Shown here one piece after another: positions 1 to 7,943 of a stretch of 64,000 bases of DNA (position 1 is its first letter; each line of letters starts with the position of its first letter). The notes under the pieces were generated by a model that did not search any database, was not told the origin of the DNA, and saw only the letters and a program-made list of their open reading frames with translations. Source of the stretch: Aliihoeflea aestuarii (lineage in GTDB: Bacteria; Pseudomonadota; Alphaproteobacteria; Rhizobiales; Rhizobiaceae); the NCBI RefSeq assembly GCF_024105665.1, contig NZ_JAAAMK010000007.1, positions 62,001-126,000 on the forward strand. The letters are read 5' to 3'. Position numbers and translations under genes: made by a program.

Positions 1-687
1 GTTTCCCGCGAGCAGATGACCGAGGAGCTTTTGTCCGGCAAGGCGAAATACTCCTCGATCTTCAACTATCCGACGCAGACATGGGCCGATATCGGTGCGA
101 TCGGTTGGCTGGTCGACGGCGCGGCGATCATGAACCAGATTCCGCTCTGCCGCTGTTCCTACGGTCCGTATGCGCGCGCGATGATCCGCGTGTGCAAGGA
201 GGAAAGTTTTCACCAGCGCCAGGGCTACGAGATCATGATGACGCTCGCGCGGGGAACGCCCGACCAGAAGGAACTGGCGCAGGATGCGCTGAATCGCTGG
301 TGGTGGCCTTCGCTGATGATGTTCGGTCCGCATGACGGCGACAGCCAGCATGGCGACCAGTCGATGGCGTGGAAGATCAAACGCTTCACCAATGACGAGT
401 TACGCCAGCAATTCGTCGATTCCACCGTTCCGCAGGCCCAATATCTTGGCCTGACGCTGCCTGACCCGGACCTGAAATGGAACGATGAGCGCGGTCACTA
501 CGATTTCGGCGCGATCGACTGGGACGAATTTTGGCGTGTCGTGAAGGGCGGCGGGACGATGAACAAGGAGCGCATCGCAGCGCGGAAGAAGGCATGGGAT
601 GACGGTGAGTGGGTGCGCGAAGCCGTGCTTGCCCATGGCGAAAAGCGCAAGGCACGCCGCGAGGCGGCGAAAATGGCGGCGGAGTGA
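1..687 (+). CDS. paaA: Phenylacetyl-CoA 1,2-epoxidase catalytic subunit PaaA (5'-truncated by window edge)
   Basis: This is the catalytic subunit of the multicomponent monooxygenase that turns phenylacetyl-CoA into its ring-1,2-epoxide in aerobic phenylacetate breakdown. The frame is open from base 1, so the N-terminal third (about 100 residues) lies outside the window. What remains matches PaaA closely: a segment with KYSSIFNYP and the [15 protein letters not shown] stretch, then [12 protein letters not shown] and the di-iron ligand motif EESFH near codons 67-71. It is a ferritin-like carboxylate-bridged di-iron fold. The stop codon overlaps the start of the next gene by one base, so it is the upstream member of a coupled paa operon. 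Confidence 0.96.
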   Translation, partial: VSREQMTEELLSGKAKYSSIFNYPTQTWADIGAIGWLVDGAAIMNQIPLCRCSYGPYARAMIRVCKEESFHQRQGYEIMMTLARGTPDQKELAQDALNRWWWPSLMMFGPHDGDSQHGDQSMAWKIKRFTNDELRQQFVDSTVPQAQYLGLTLPDPDLKWNDERGHYDFGAIDWDEFWRVVKGGGTMNKERIAARKKAWDDGEWVREAVLAHGEKRKARREAAKMAAE

Positions 688-1094
688 TGCAAACGTTGCG
701 GTCGATGGCGGTGTTGCAGGTACGCAGTGTTGCGCGCTCTGTGGCATTTTACGAGGCGCTGGGCTTTGCCAGCCATGGCGGTTGGGGCGATCCGCCCCTG
801 TTTGCCATCGTCCAGCGGGGTGACGTGACCATCGCACTGGACAAAGCGCGGGCGGATGATCCAATCCCGCTGAACCAATGGTGGGCTGTCTACATCTATG
901 TCGACGATGCCAAGGCGTTGCGTGAAGAGTTTGCGACATTGGAACTGCGGCAACCGACCGAGATGCATTTTCCTCAACATTATGGCTGCATTGATTTCGA
1001 CGTGGTCGATCCGGACGGTCACCGCATCGCGTTCGGCCAGTCGCTGCACCCGGTTCCCGGACCGGGCCTGAACGAAGACCGTGGACGAGGATGA
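687..1094 (+). CDS. VOC-superfamily (glyoxalase/bleomycin-resistance-like) protein inside the paa operon
   Basis: This 135-residue protein has one VOC-type unit: an N-terminal beta strand and helix with SVARSVAFYEALGF, a central AVYIYVDDAKAL strand/helix, and a C-terminal segment with FDVVDPDGHRIAFGQS. Proteins of this kind are often labelled bleomycin-resistance proteins, but the fold serves many metal-dependent enzymes and binding proteins, so no substrate can be assigned. The ATG overlaps the paaA stop (TGATG), and paaB starts 13 bases after its stop, so it is almost certainly co-translated with the epoxidase genes. A role linked to phenylacetate breakdown, such as handling a reactive intermediate, is an inference from position only. 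Confidence 0.85.
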   Translation: MQTLRSMAVLQVRSVARSVAFYEALGFASHGGWGDPPLFAIVQRGDVTIALDKARADDPIPLNQWWAVYIYVDDAKALREEFATLELRQPTEMHFPQHYGCIDFDVVDPDGHRIAFGQSLHPVPGPGLNEDRGRG

Positions 1095-1107
1095 CGGAGT
1101 TTTGACG

Positions 1108-1395
1108 ATGGCCAAGAACGAAATTCCGCTTTGGGAAGTCTTCATCCGGCCCCGCAACGGCCTCGCGCACAAGCATTGCGGCTCGGTCCATGCAGCCGAC
1201 GAGGTAATGGCGCTTCAGGCTGCGCGCGACGTCTATACGCGGCGTGGCGAGGGCGTTTCCATCTGGGTCGTGCCGTCGGCATCGATCGTGGCATCCGATC
1301 CGGATCAGAAGGCCGAGAACTTCGAGCCGGCCGCGTCCAAGATTTACCGTCACCCGACCTTCTACGAAATCCCCGACGAAGTGGGGCACATGTGA
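1108..1395 (+). CDS. paaB: Phenylacetyl-CoA 1,2-epoxidase subunit PaaB
   Basis: PaaB is a small structural subunit of the PaaABCE complex, needed for full assembly but carrying no catalytic iron. The 95-residue product has the family's usual length and the typical start MAKNEIPLWEVFIRP, followed by GLAHKHCGSVHAAD and a stretch ending KIYRHPTFYEIPDEVGHM. An in-frame ATG 27 bases upstream would add nine residues not seen in the family. The start chosen here has a CGGAG ribosome-binding site at a good distance. Its stop overlaps the paaC start by one base. Confidence 0.96.
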   Translation: MAKNEIPLWEVFIRPRNGLAHKHCGSVHAADEVMALQAARDVYTRRGEGVSIWVVPSASIVASDPDQKAENFEPAASKIYRHPTFYEIPDEVGHM

Positions 1396-2150
1396 TGGCG
1401 AATGAAGCGCTTCTCGCCTTCGTGCTGCGCCTCGCGGACGATCACCTGATCCTCGGTCATCGCCTGTCGGAATGGTGCGGCCATGCGCCGATGCTGGAAG
1501 AGGACCTTGCCATGCCGAACATGGCGCTGGACCTCATCGGGCAGGCGCGGGCGTTGTATCAATATGCGGCCGAGATCGAGGGCAAGGGACGCACCGAGGA
1601 CGATTTCGCCTATTTGCGGCGCGAGCGCGACTACACGAACTGCCTGATGGTGGAGCGCGCCAATGGCGACTTCGCGCATACGATGCTGCGTCAGCTTTAC
1701 TTCGCGGCTTTCATGGAGCCGATGTGGGACGCGATAGCAAAATCCAACGATGCGACGCTTGCCGGCATTGCCGAAAAGGCGGTGAAAGAAGTCGCCTATC
1801 ACATCCGCCACGCGGGCGAATGGGTGATCCGCCTTGGCGACGGCACGGAAGAGAGTGCCGTACGTATGCAGCAGGCCGTCGAGGACCTTGCGCCTTATAT
1901 CGATGAGTTGTTCGACGGCGACGAGGTGACGGCAGCGATGGCGGAGGCCGGGATCGCGCCCGAGCCCGCATCGCTGCGGGCGGAGTTCGACCGGACTGTG
2001 GCGACGATTTTTGCCGAAGCGTTTCTCGACATGCCGGCCGCACCTTTCGCCCAGCGGGGCGGTCGCACAGGGCGGCATGGCGAGGCGATGGGCTTCCTGC
2101 TCGCCGACCTGCAATATATGCAGCGGACCTATCCGGGAGCGGTGTGGTGA
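1395..2150 (+). CDS. paaC: Phenylacetyl-CoA 1,2-epoxidase subunit PaaC
   Basis: PaaC is the second ferritin-like subunit. It pairs with PaaA in the epoxidase core but is a structural partner, not the catalytic one. The 251-residue protein begins LLAFVLRLADDHLILGHRLSEWCGHAP and contains AMPNMALDLIGQARALYQYAA and an EVAYHIRHAGEWVIRLGDGT segment, all hallmarks of PaaC, and ends with LADLQYMQRTYPGAVW. The start overlaps the paaB stop (TGATG) and its stop overlaps the paaD start in the same way, so the four genes are translationally coupled. Confidence 0.96.
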   Translation: MANEALLAFVLRLADDHLILGHRLSEWCGHAPMLEEDLAMPNMALDLIGQARALYQYAAEIEGKGRTEDDFAYLRRERDYTNCLMVERANGDFAHTMLRQLYFAAFMEPMWDAIAKSNDATLAGIAEKAVKEVAYHIRHAGEWVIRLGDGTEESAVRMQQAVEDLAPYIDELFDGDEVTAAMAEAGIAPEPASLRAEFDRTVATIFAEAFLDMPAAPFAQRGGRTGRHGEAMGFLLADLQYMQRTYPGAVW

Positions 2151-2833
2151 TGTCTATCGAACTGAAGGGTTTGTGGGACAGCGCCCCCCTCTGGCCTGCC
2201 GGCCATCTCCCCCGCAAGGGGGGAGATCAAGCACGTCCTCAGGTTCGCCATTACCGTACCTCGCCGAGCGAGACGATGCCGACACTAATCTCCCCACTTG
2301 CGGGGGAGATGGCCGGCAGGCCAGAGGGGGGGGCGGAGGATCGCGACTTCTCCGAACTTGACCAGCGCCGCGCCTGGAACGTGGCCGCTTCCGTGCTCGA
2401 CCCCGAGGTTCCCTGCGTGACGGTGGCTGATCTCGGCATCCTGCGCTCGGTCGAGATTATCGCTGGCGTGGCGGTGGCGAAGGTCACGCCGACCTATTCG
2501 GGGTGTCCGGCCGTGCTCGCCATCGAACTGGCGGTGGAAGCTGCACTTCTCAACGCTGGTTTCAAGACACGCTTGGAGCGCGTCATTTCGCCGGCCTGGA
2601 CGACGGACTGGATCACTGCCGAGGGCCGCGAAAAACTGCGCGTCTACGGCATAGCGCCGCCGGTTAAGGCGTCCAACTCCGTACGCGCCCTGTTCGGCGA
2701 GACGGAAGTCGCCTGTCCGCAATGCGGCTCGCTGGAAACGCAGCGCATTTCCGAGTTCGGTTCTACGGCGTGCAAAGCGCTTTATCGTTGCACGGCATGC
2801 CGCGAACCCTTCGACTATTTCAAATGTATTTGA
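2150..2833 (+). CDS. paaD: PaaD, Fe-S/scaffold-type maturation protein of the epoxidase, with an in-frame palindromic insertion
   Basis: PaaD belongs to the MIP18/DUF59 group and is needed for making active phenylacetyl-CoA epoxidase, probably in metal-centre assembly. The C-terminal 165 or so residues look normal: AASVLDPEVPCVTVADLGILR, TPTYSGCPA, and a zinc-ribbon-like tail with CPQCGS and CTACREPFDYFKCI. The product is 227 residues, against about 165 for typical members. The extra length is near the N-terminus (about residues 11-62), where a palindromic repeat is read through in frame as APLWPAGHLPRKGGD and, on its other arm, SPLAGEMAGRPEGG. The frame is intact across it. The start overlaps the paaC stop. 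Confidence 0.93.
   Translation: MSIELKGLWDSAPLWPAGHLPRKGGDQARPQVRHYRTSPSETMPTLISPLAGEMAGRPEGGAEDRDFSELDQRRAWNVAASVLDPEVPCVTVADLGILRSVEIIAGVAVAKVTPTYSGCPAVLAIELAVEAALLNAGFKTRLERVISPAWTTDWITAEGREKLRVYGIAPPVKASNSVRALFGETEVACPQCGSLETQRISEFGSTACKALYRCTACREPFDYFKCI
2181..2335. repeat. Palindromic repeat element inserted in frame within paaD
   Basis: Two arms of about 46 bases face each other. The left arm (about 2181-2226) reads CCCTCTGGCCTGCCGGCCAT then a small GC stem. The right arm (about 2289-2335) is its near-exact reverse complement. Each arm also folds on itself (ATCTCCCCC/GGGGGAGAT type). A 60-base spacer separates them. This organization resembles the mosaic palindromic elements common between genes in rhizobia. 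Here it lies inside an open reading frame and adds roughly 52 codons. Confidence 0.9.
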
Positions 2834-2840
2834 GGGCCGG

Positions 2841-3920
2841 ATGGCATCGCGTTTTCACGAACTGAAGGTCGCCGGCATCGAGCGCCAGACATCGGACTCG
2901 GTTGCCGTGGCGTTCGAGGTGCCGGACGATCTGCGCGATGCCTTTCTCTTCGCGCCGGGGCAGTATCTGACGCTGGCGACCGATATCGACGGTACCGAGG
3001 CGCGGCGGTCCTATTCCATCTGTTCCGCGCCGGGCGACCCTCACTTGCGCGTTGGCGTGAAGCGTGTCGCGGACGGGCGGTTCTCGTCCTTCGTCAATAC
3101 GCATCTGACGGTCGGCGACGTCATCCGCGTCATGCCGCCGGAAGGGCGCTTCACCTCGCTTGCCGGCGAGCGGCACGATTATATCCTGATCGCGGCCGGT
3201 TCGGGCATCACGCCGATGTTGTCGATCGCGCGCACGGTGCTGGCGCACGAGCCGGACAGCACGATCACGCTCGTCTACGGCAATCGCGCCTCGGATCAGA
3301 TCATGTTTCTCGAGGAACTCGAGGATCTGAAGGACCGGCATATGCGCCGGTTCAGCCTGATTTATGTCCTGTCGCGCGAGACACAGGACGTGGAACTTCT
3401 CAACGGCCGCATTGACGGGGCGCGCATTCGCGAACTCGTTGCGCGCGGAGCGGTCGATCCGCTCGGTGCCGACGGAATCTTCCTCTGTGGTCCGGGCGAG
3501 ATGATCGACAGTGTCACCGCCGAGCTGAAATCGCTCGGCGTCGACGAGGACAAGATCAGGTTCGAGCGCTTCACCCTGTCAGGCGATGCGCCGAGGCCGC
3601 GCCCGCGTTCAGCGCAAGCCGAGCAGGCGGCGAAGGATGGCGTGCAGATCGAAGTGGTCGTCGACGGTGTGCGCCGCTCGTTCGACATGATCGATCAGGA
3701 CGCAAACGTTCTGGACGCCGCACATCGCAAAGGGCTGGAACTGCCCTATTCTTGCGCCAACGGCATGTGCTGCACCTGCCGCTGCCGCGTGGTCGAAGGC
3801 CAGTCGGAGATGGCGGTGAACTACTCGCTCCAGCCGTGGGAAATCGAAGCCGGGTTCACGCTGGCCTGCCAGACGCGCCCGACCTCGAAAAGACTGGTGC
3901 TCGATTTCGACGCGGCGTGA
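2841..3920 (+). CDS. paaE: Phenylacetyl-CoA epoxidase reductase PaaE
   Basis: PaaE passes electrons from NADPH through FAD and a [2Fe-2S] centre to the di-iron site of PaaA. The 359-residue protein has the expected order: a ferredoxin-reductase FAD domain with RRSYSIC (residues 55-61), a nucleotide-binding domain with AAGSGITPM (118-126) and FLCGPGEM (214-221), and a C-terminal plant-type ferredoxin domain with cysteines at 305, 310, 313 and 343 (C-x4-C-x2-C...C). It starts 7 bases after paaD and closes the operon. Its stop lies only 6 bases from the stop of the convergent minus-strand gene, with no room for a separate terminator. Confidence 0.96.
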   Translation: MASRFHELKVAGIERQTSDSVAVAFEVPDDLRDAFLFAPGQYLTLATDIDGTEARRSYSICSAPGDPHLRVGVKRVADGRFSSFVNTHLTVGDVIRVMPPEGRFTSLAGERHDYILIAAGSGITPMLSIARTVLAHEPDSTITLVYGNRASDQIMFLEELEDLKDRHMRRFSLIYVLSRETQDVELLNGRIDGARIRELVARGAVDPLGADGIFLCGPGEMIDSVTAELKSLGVDEDKIRFERFTLSGDAPRPRPRSAQAEQAAKDGVQIEVVVDGVRRSFDMIDQDANVLDAAHRKGLELPYSCANGMCCTCRCRVVEGQSEMAVNYSLQPWEIEAGFTLACQTRPTSKRLVLDFDAA

Positions 3921-3926
3921 GCCGCA

Positions 3927-5576
3927 TCACTTTCCTTCGCGAATCTGCGTCAGCGTCTTCATCGGCGTCAGAGCTTCAGGATCAAGCTTGATCTCGATGA
4001 TCGACGGCTTGCCGCTGGCGCGTGCGCGCATGAAGGCGGGGCCGAATTCGTCCGTCGTCGCCACCGTCTCGCCATGGCCGCCGAAGGCGCGGGCATAGGC
4101 GGCGAAATCGGGATTCTTGATAGTCGTGCCGGAAACGCGGCCGGGATAGTCGCGCTCCTGATGCATGCGGATCGTGCCGTAGATGCCGTTGTTGAGAATG
4201 ACGACGATGACCGGGCGGTCATATTGAATAGCGGTCGCGAATTCCTGTCCGTGCATGAGGAAATCGCCGTCGCCAGCCCATACGACCACTTCGCGCTCGG
4301 GGAAAATGCCTTTGGCCGCGACGCCTCCCGGCACACCGTAGCCCATCGAGCCGGATGTCGGTGCGGCCTGACCATTGAAGCGGCGATAGCGGTGGAAGCG
4401 GTGCATCCAGGTCGCGAAATTGCCCGCGCCATTGGTAACGATGACGTCTTCGGGAAGGTTCTCCTCCAGCCATGCCATCACGGGTCCCATCTTGACCGCG
4501 CCTGCACCGTCCCTGGGCGGCGTCGACCATTCGAGATAGCTCTGGTGAAGCTCCTCGGTGCGGTTGGCCCAGCTTGGCGTCGCATCCGGCGCGGTGGCGG
4601 CGAAGGCGGCGGCGAAGGCAGTGTTCGACGCGTTGATCGGCAGATCGGCCCGGTAAACGCGGCCGAGTTCTTCCGGGTCAGGAAAGATGTGGACGAGCTT
4701 CTGGTCCGGATAGGGGCTTTTGAGAAGCGTGTAATCGGCCGACGGCATTTCGCCGAAGCGGCAGCCGACAAGGATGACGAGATCGCTGTCTTTGATGTAG
4801 TTCGCAAGCTTCGGATTTGCACCAATGCCGATGTCGCCCGCATAGCACTCGTGCATCTGGTCGCAAAGCGTCTGGCGGCGGAAGGAGCAGCCGACGGGCA
4901 GCTTCCATTTCGAGATGCCGGCGCAGATCTGTTTGACGGCTTCCTCGGTCCAGCGCGTGCCGCCGAGCACGAGAAAGGGACGTTGCGCGCCGTTCAGAAG
5001 CTCGACGAGGCGGTCCATCTCGGGCTGGCCGGGGCGGGTCTCGACCGGCACGAAGGGCAGGGGCTTGGGGGCCTCGACCGCGTCGCGCAGCATGTCCTCG
5101 GGCAGCGAGATGACGACGGGACCGGGGCGACCGGAGGTCGCGACCGCGAAGGCGCGGGTGACGAGTTCGGGCACGCGGGCGGCGTCGTCGATTTCGACCA
5201 CCCATTTGGCGATCGAGCCGTAGAACGCCTTGTAATCGACTTCCTGAAATGCCTCGCGCTCCTTGATGCCGCGTGCGACCTGCCCGATGAAAAGGATCAT
5301 CGGGTTGGAATCCTGTGCAGCGATGTGCACGCCCGCCGATGCGTTGGTGGCTCCGGGACCACGCGTGACGAAGCAGATGCCGGGCTTGCCTGTCAGACGG
5401 CCTTCGCAATCCGCCATCATCGCCGCGCCGCCTTCCTGGCGGCACACGATGTTCTCGATCTTGGAATCGTGAAGCGCGTCGAGAACGGCAAGGTAGCTTT
5501 CGCCCGGCACCGAATAGATGCGCTCGACGCCGTTGGCTTCCAGTGCGTCGACAATCAGTTGTCCGCCGGTTCTCAT
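3927..5576 (-). CDS. Thiamine diphosphate-dependent enzyme, acetolactate-synthase-like
   Basis: This 549-residue protein has the three-domain layout of the pyruvate oxidase/acetolactate synthase superfamily. The N-terminal PYR domain carries the catalytic glutamate (Glu48 in CRQEGG) and VTRGPGATNA. The C-terminal PP domain has the ThDP/Mg motif GDGD at about 435-438 with NN at 462-463. It lacks the neighbouring small regulatory subunit gene of true IlvB, so a biosynthetic acetolactate synthase is unlikely. It is coupled by a 4-base ATGA overlap to the upstream CoA-transferase gene, so a carboligase or decarboxylase acting on an acyl-CoA or 2-oxo acid is plausible. The substrate cannot be told from the sequence. 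Confidence 0.85.
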   Translation of the reverse strand: MRTGGQLIVDALEANGVERIYSVPGESYLAVLDALHDSKIENIVCRQEGGAAMMADCEGRLTGKPGICFVTRGPGATNASAGVHIAAQDSNPMILFIGQVARGIKEREAFQEVDYKAFYGSIAKWVVEIDDAARVPELVTRAFAVATSGRPGPVVISLPEDMLRDAVEAPKPLPFVPVETRPGQPEMDRLVELLNGAQRPFLVLGGTRWTEEAVKQICAGISKWKLPVGCSFRRQTLCDQMHECYAGDIGIGANPKLANYIKDSDLVILVGCRFGEMPSADYTLLKSPYPDQKLVHIFPDPEELGRVYRADLPINASNTAFAAAFAATAPDATPSWANRTEELHQSYLEWSTPPRDGAGAVKMGPVMAWLEENLPEDVIVTNGAGNFATWMHRFHRYRRFNGQAAPTSGSMGYGVPGGVAAKGIFPEREVVVWAGDGDFLMHGQEFATAIQYDRPVIVVILNNGIYGTIRMHQERDYPGRVSGTTIKNPDFAAYARAFGGHGETVATTDEFGPAFMRARASGKPSIIEIKLDPEALTPMKTLTQIREGK

Positions 5577-6748
5577 ATGGTCTTCTCCGCGATTTCCGAA
5601 AGAATTTCGTCCGTGTGCTCGCCAAGGCGCGGCGAGGGGCGTTCGTATTTCAAGGGCGTGCCCGACATCATCATCGGAGCGCGCACCGAGGGCAAAATGT
5701 TGCCGTGGCCGTCATCGAGGTCGATCCGCATGCCGCGTGCGATCGTCTGGGGGTCGGCGAAGCTTTCAGCTATGTTGTTGATCGGGCTTGCCGGGACGGC
5801 CGCGGCATCGAGTTTCGGCAACAGGTCGGCGCGGTCCCAACTCGCAAGCGTTTCGATCAGCTTCGCGCGCAGCCGGTCGCGATTGACCACGCGCGCCGGA
5901 TTGGTCGCAAAGTCGGGATCGAGCGGCAGTTCTTGGAGGCCGACCACCTTGCAGAAGCGGGCGAACTGGCCATCGTTTCCGGCGGCGAGGATGAAGTGCC
6001 CGTCTTTTGTCGGCAGAACTTCATAGGGCGCGATGTTCATATGAGCGTTGCCCATCTGAACGGGCGGGTTGCCGGAGACGAGATAATTCAGGTTCTGGTT
6101 GCCGAGCACGGAAATCTGCGTGTCGAGCAGCGCCATGTCGATATGCTGCCCCTCGCCGGTCGCCTCGGCGTGACGCAACGCGGCCTGAATGGCGATCACG
6201 GAGTAGAGCCCCGTGAAAACGTCGGAAATCGCGACGCCGGCCTTTTGCGGTTCGCGGCCGGCCTCGCCGGTGATCGACATCATGCCGGACATGCCCTGGA
6301 TGATGAAATCGTAGCCCGCGCGCGGTGCGTAAGGACCGTTCTGTCCGAAGCCTGTGATCGAGCAATAGATGAGGCGCGGATTGATCGCTTTCAGGCTTTC
6401 ATAGTCGAGGCCGTATTTCTTGAGGCCGCCAAGCTTGAAATTCTCGATCAGGACGTCGGCGGTGGCGATCAGCTTGCGGACTTGCTCCGCGCCTTCCGGC
6501 TTGGAAAAATCGATCGCGACCGAGCGCTTGCCGCGATTTGTCGAGTGATAATATGCGGCCGACAGGTTCTCGCCGTCATGGCTCATGACGAAGGGTGGCC
6601 CCCATTTGCGCGTGTCGTCGCCGCCTTCGGGATTCTCGATCTTGATGACGTCCGCACCGAGATCGGCCAGCACCTGACCGGCCCATGGTCCGGCGAGAAT
6701 GCGGGCGAGTTCGATGACGCGGACACCCTTGAGCGGCGGTTGTGACAT
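5573..6748 (-). CDS. CaiB/BaiF family (class III) CoA-transferase
   Basis: Class III CoA-transferases move CoA between carboxylic acids through an aspartyl-CoA intermediate. The 391-residue product begins PLKGVRVIELARILAGPWAGQVLADLGADVIKIE, the typical family start, followed by NRGKRSVAIDF and the likely catalytic aspartate at about residue 147 in GYDFIIQG. It ends with SPRLGEHTDEIL, also typical. A TTG 12 bases upstream is possible, but the ATG gives the better alignment. Its stop overlaps the start of the ThDP enzyme (ATGA), so the two are co-translated and probably act on consecutive steps. Confidence 0.92.
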   Translation of the reverse strand: MSQPPLKGVRVIELARILAGPWAGQVLADLGADVIKIENPEGGDDTRKWGPPFVMSHDGENLSAAYYHSTNRGKRSVAIDFSKPEGAEQVRKLIATADVLIENFKLGGLKKYGLDYESLKAINPRLIYCSITGFGQNGPYAPRAGYDFIIQGMSGMMSITGEAGREPQKAGVAISDVFTGLYSVIAIQAALRHAEATGEGQHIDMALLDTQISVLGNQNLNYLVSGNPPVQMGNAHMNIAPYEVLPTKDGHFILAAGNDGQFARFCKVVGLQELPLDPDFATNPARVVNRDRLRAKLIETLASWDRADLLPKLDAAAVPASPINNIAESFADPQTIARGMRIDLDDGHGNILPSVRAPMMMSGTPLKYERPSPRLGEHTDEILSEIAEKTI

Positions 6749-6821
6749 GTGTTCGTGCAAGGCTCCGTTTCGATCCAGCCGTGGGTAGCAGACCGAAGTC
6801 GGCCACGAAACCCGGTATCCG

Positions 6822-7751
6822 TCAGGCCAGTGCCCGCTTTGCCCAGGCGGCGAAATCGGCGGTGATCAGATTCCGATTCAACTCGTTCAGGGATTCGTGG
6901 CGGGTTTCGTCGTAGATCGTTGATTGCAGATTCGAAAATCCCATCCGCCTCATCCGTTCGGCGAGGTCCTGAACGGCCTTGCCGCCATTCGTGGCCGGGT
7001 CACGCTCGCCGCCGACGAGGAAGACGGGCAGGTTGCGGCGGATGGGTTTGAAGCCGGCGTCGTTCGCGCCGGCGAAGATGAAGCCGAAGACCGTCCGCCA
7101 TGTCCCGACCGAAACGTCGAAGCCGCACAGCGGATCGGCAATGTATTTGTCGACCTCCGCCGCATCGCGCGACAGCCAGTCGAAACCGGTTTTCGCGACC
7201 TTCACCTGTCGTCCCCACGCCTGGAAGGTCAATTTGGGCAGGATGCGCGAGGGCACGTCCGATCCCAGTCGGAACCGCTCCCACGCCAGCACCGCCTGCG
7301 CGGCGCGACCGGCCGCGCCGGCCGAGAAATTGGCGTTCCAGATGGCGGCGGCAGCGACCCGGTTCGAATGGGCGAAGAGGTAGTTGAGGGCGATCAGTCC
7401 GCCCATCGAGTGCCCGAACAGGATCACGGGAAGGCCGGGATGGGCTTGCGCGATATGATCGTGCACGGCATCGACGTCGGCGATGATCTTGTCCGCCGCC
7501 GGTTCGCTGCCGAAATGGGCGAGCGGCGCGTCGGGCGCTTTCGTATGGCCGTGACCGCGATGATCGTGCGCATAGATGTGAAATCCCTCATCGGCCATCG
7601 CGGCGGCGAAGCGGGCGTAGCGCGCGCCGTGCTCGGCCATGCCGTGATTGATCTGAACAACGCCTCTGGCCGGGGCGGTCGCTGCCTGATGATACGTGTT
7701 GAGCACTGCGCCGGTCGGCGAATGAATGTCGAAACGGGATGAAAAGGACAT
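6822..7751 (-). CDS. Alpha/beta hydrolase, lysophospholipase/monoacylglycerol-lipase-like (serine aminopeptidase S33 type)
   Basis: This 309-residue hydrolase shows HG near residue 36 (oxyanion region), HDHRGHGHT (62-70), the nucleophile elbow GHSMGG (Ser115), an acidic residue in GGERDP and a C-terminal histidine in DETRHESLNE. This fits the PldB/monoacylglycerol lipase branch. No signal peptide is visible, so it is probably cytoplasmic. It follows the CoA-transferase with a 73-base gap on the same strand and is divergent from the ABC transporter genes. An upstream in-frame start would add 19 residues without homology, so the ATG giving MSFSSRFDI was taken. The natural ester is unknown. Confidence 0.88.
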   Translation of the reverse strand: MSFSSRFDIHSPTGAVLNTYHQAATAPARGVVQINHGMAEHGARYARFAAAMADEGFHIYAHDHRGHGHTKAPDAPLAHFGSEPAADKIIADVDAVHDHIAQAHPGLPVILFGHSMGGLIALNYLFAHSNRVAAAAIWNANFSAGAAGRAAQAVLAWERFRLGSDVPSRILPKLTFQAWGRQVKVAKTGFDWLSRDAAEVDKYIADPLCGFDVSVGTWRTVFGFIFAGANDAGFKPIRRNLPVFLVGGERDPATNGGKAVQDLAERMRRMGFSNLQSTIYDETRHESLNELNRNLITADFAAWAKRALA

Positions 7752-7835
7752 GGACGCTCCGGCGGTTGCTGCGACGGTATCGCCGTGAGCCCTCGTTGAG
7801 AAGGGCACCCGCCGTCAAGGACTATGCGCAGCGTA

Positions 7836-7848
7836 TGTGCAATGCACA
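7836..7848. promoter_or_regulatory. 13-bp perfect palindrome between divergent hydrolase and ABC transporter genes
   Basis: TGTGCA-A-TGCACA lies in the 192-base divergent region, 85 bases from the hydrolase start and 95 bases from the binding-protein start. It is well placed for a shared operator. No regulator is encoded next to it, so the binding protein cannot be named. Confidence 0.4.
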
Positions 7849-7943
7849 ATTTTGATGAAGGCTTAGGCAAAATCCTCTTGCCAAGGCTGGCCGCCGGCGC
7901 TTTGATGCCGGGATCGCGCCGGGGGGCGCCAGAGGGATTCACA

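Noticed and set aside
687-1094. Bleomycin resistance gene
   Set aside because: VOC-fold proteins often carry this label by default. Its position in the phenylacetate operon makes a resistance role improbable.
3927-6748. Oxalate catabolism (oxc-frc) for the ThDP enzyme/CoA-transferase pair
   Set aside because: The ThDP protein has acetolactate-synthase-like motifs and not those typical of oxalyl-CoA decarboxylase, so the specific assignment is not supported.
7752-7943. TPP riboswitch before the NMT1-type binding protein
   Set aside because: The conserved THI-box cores (CTGAGA and its partner) are absent from the 192-base divergent region.
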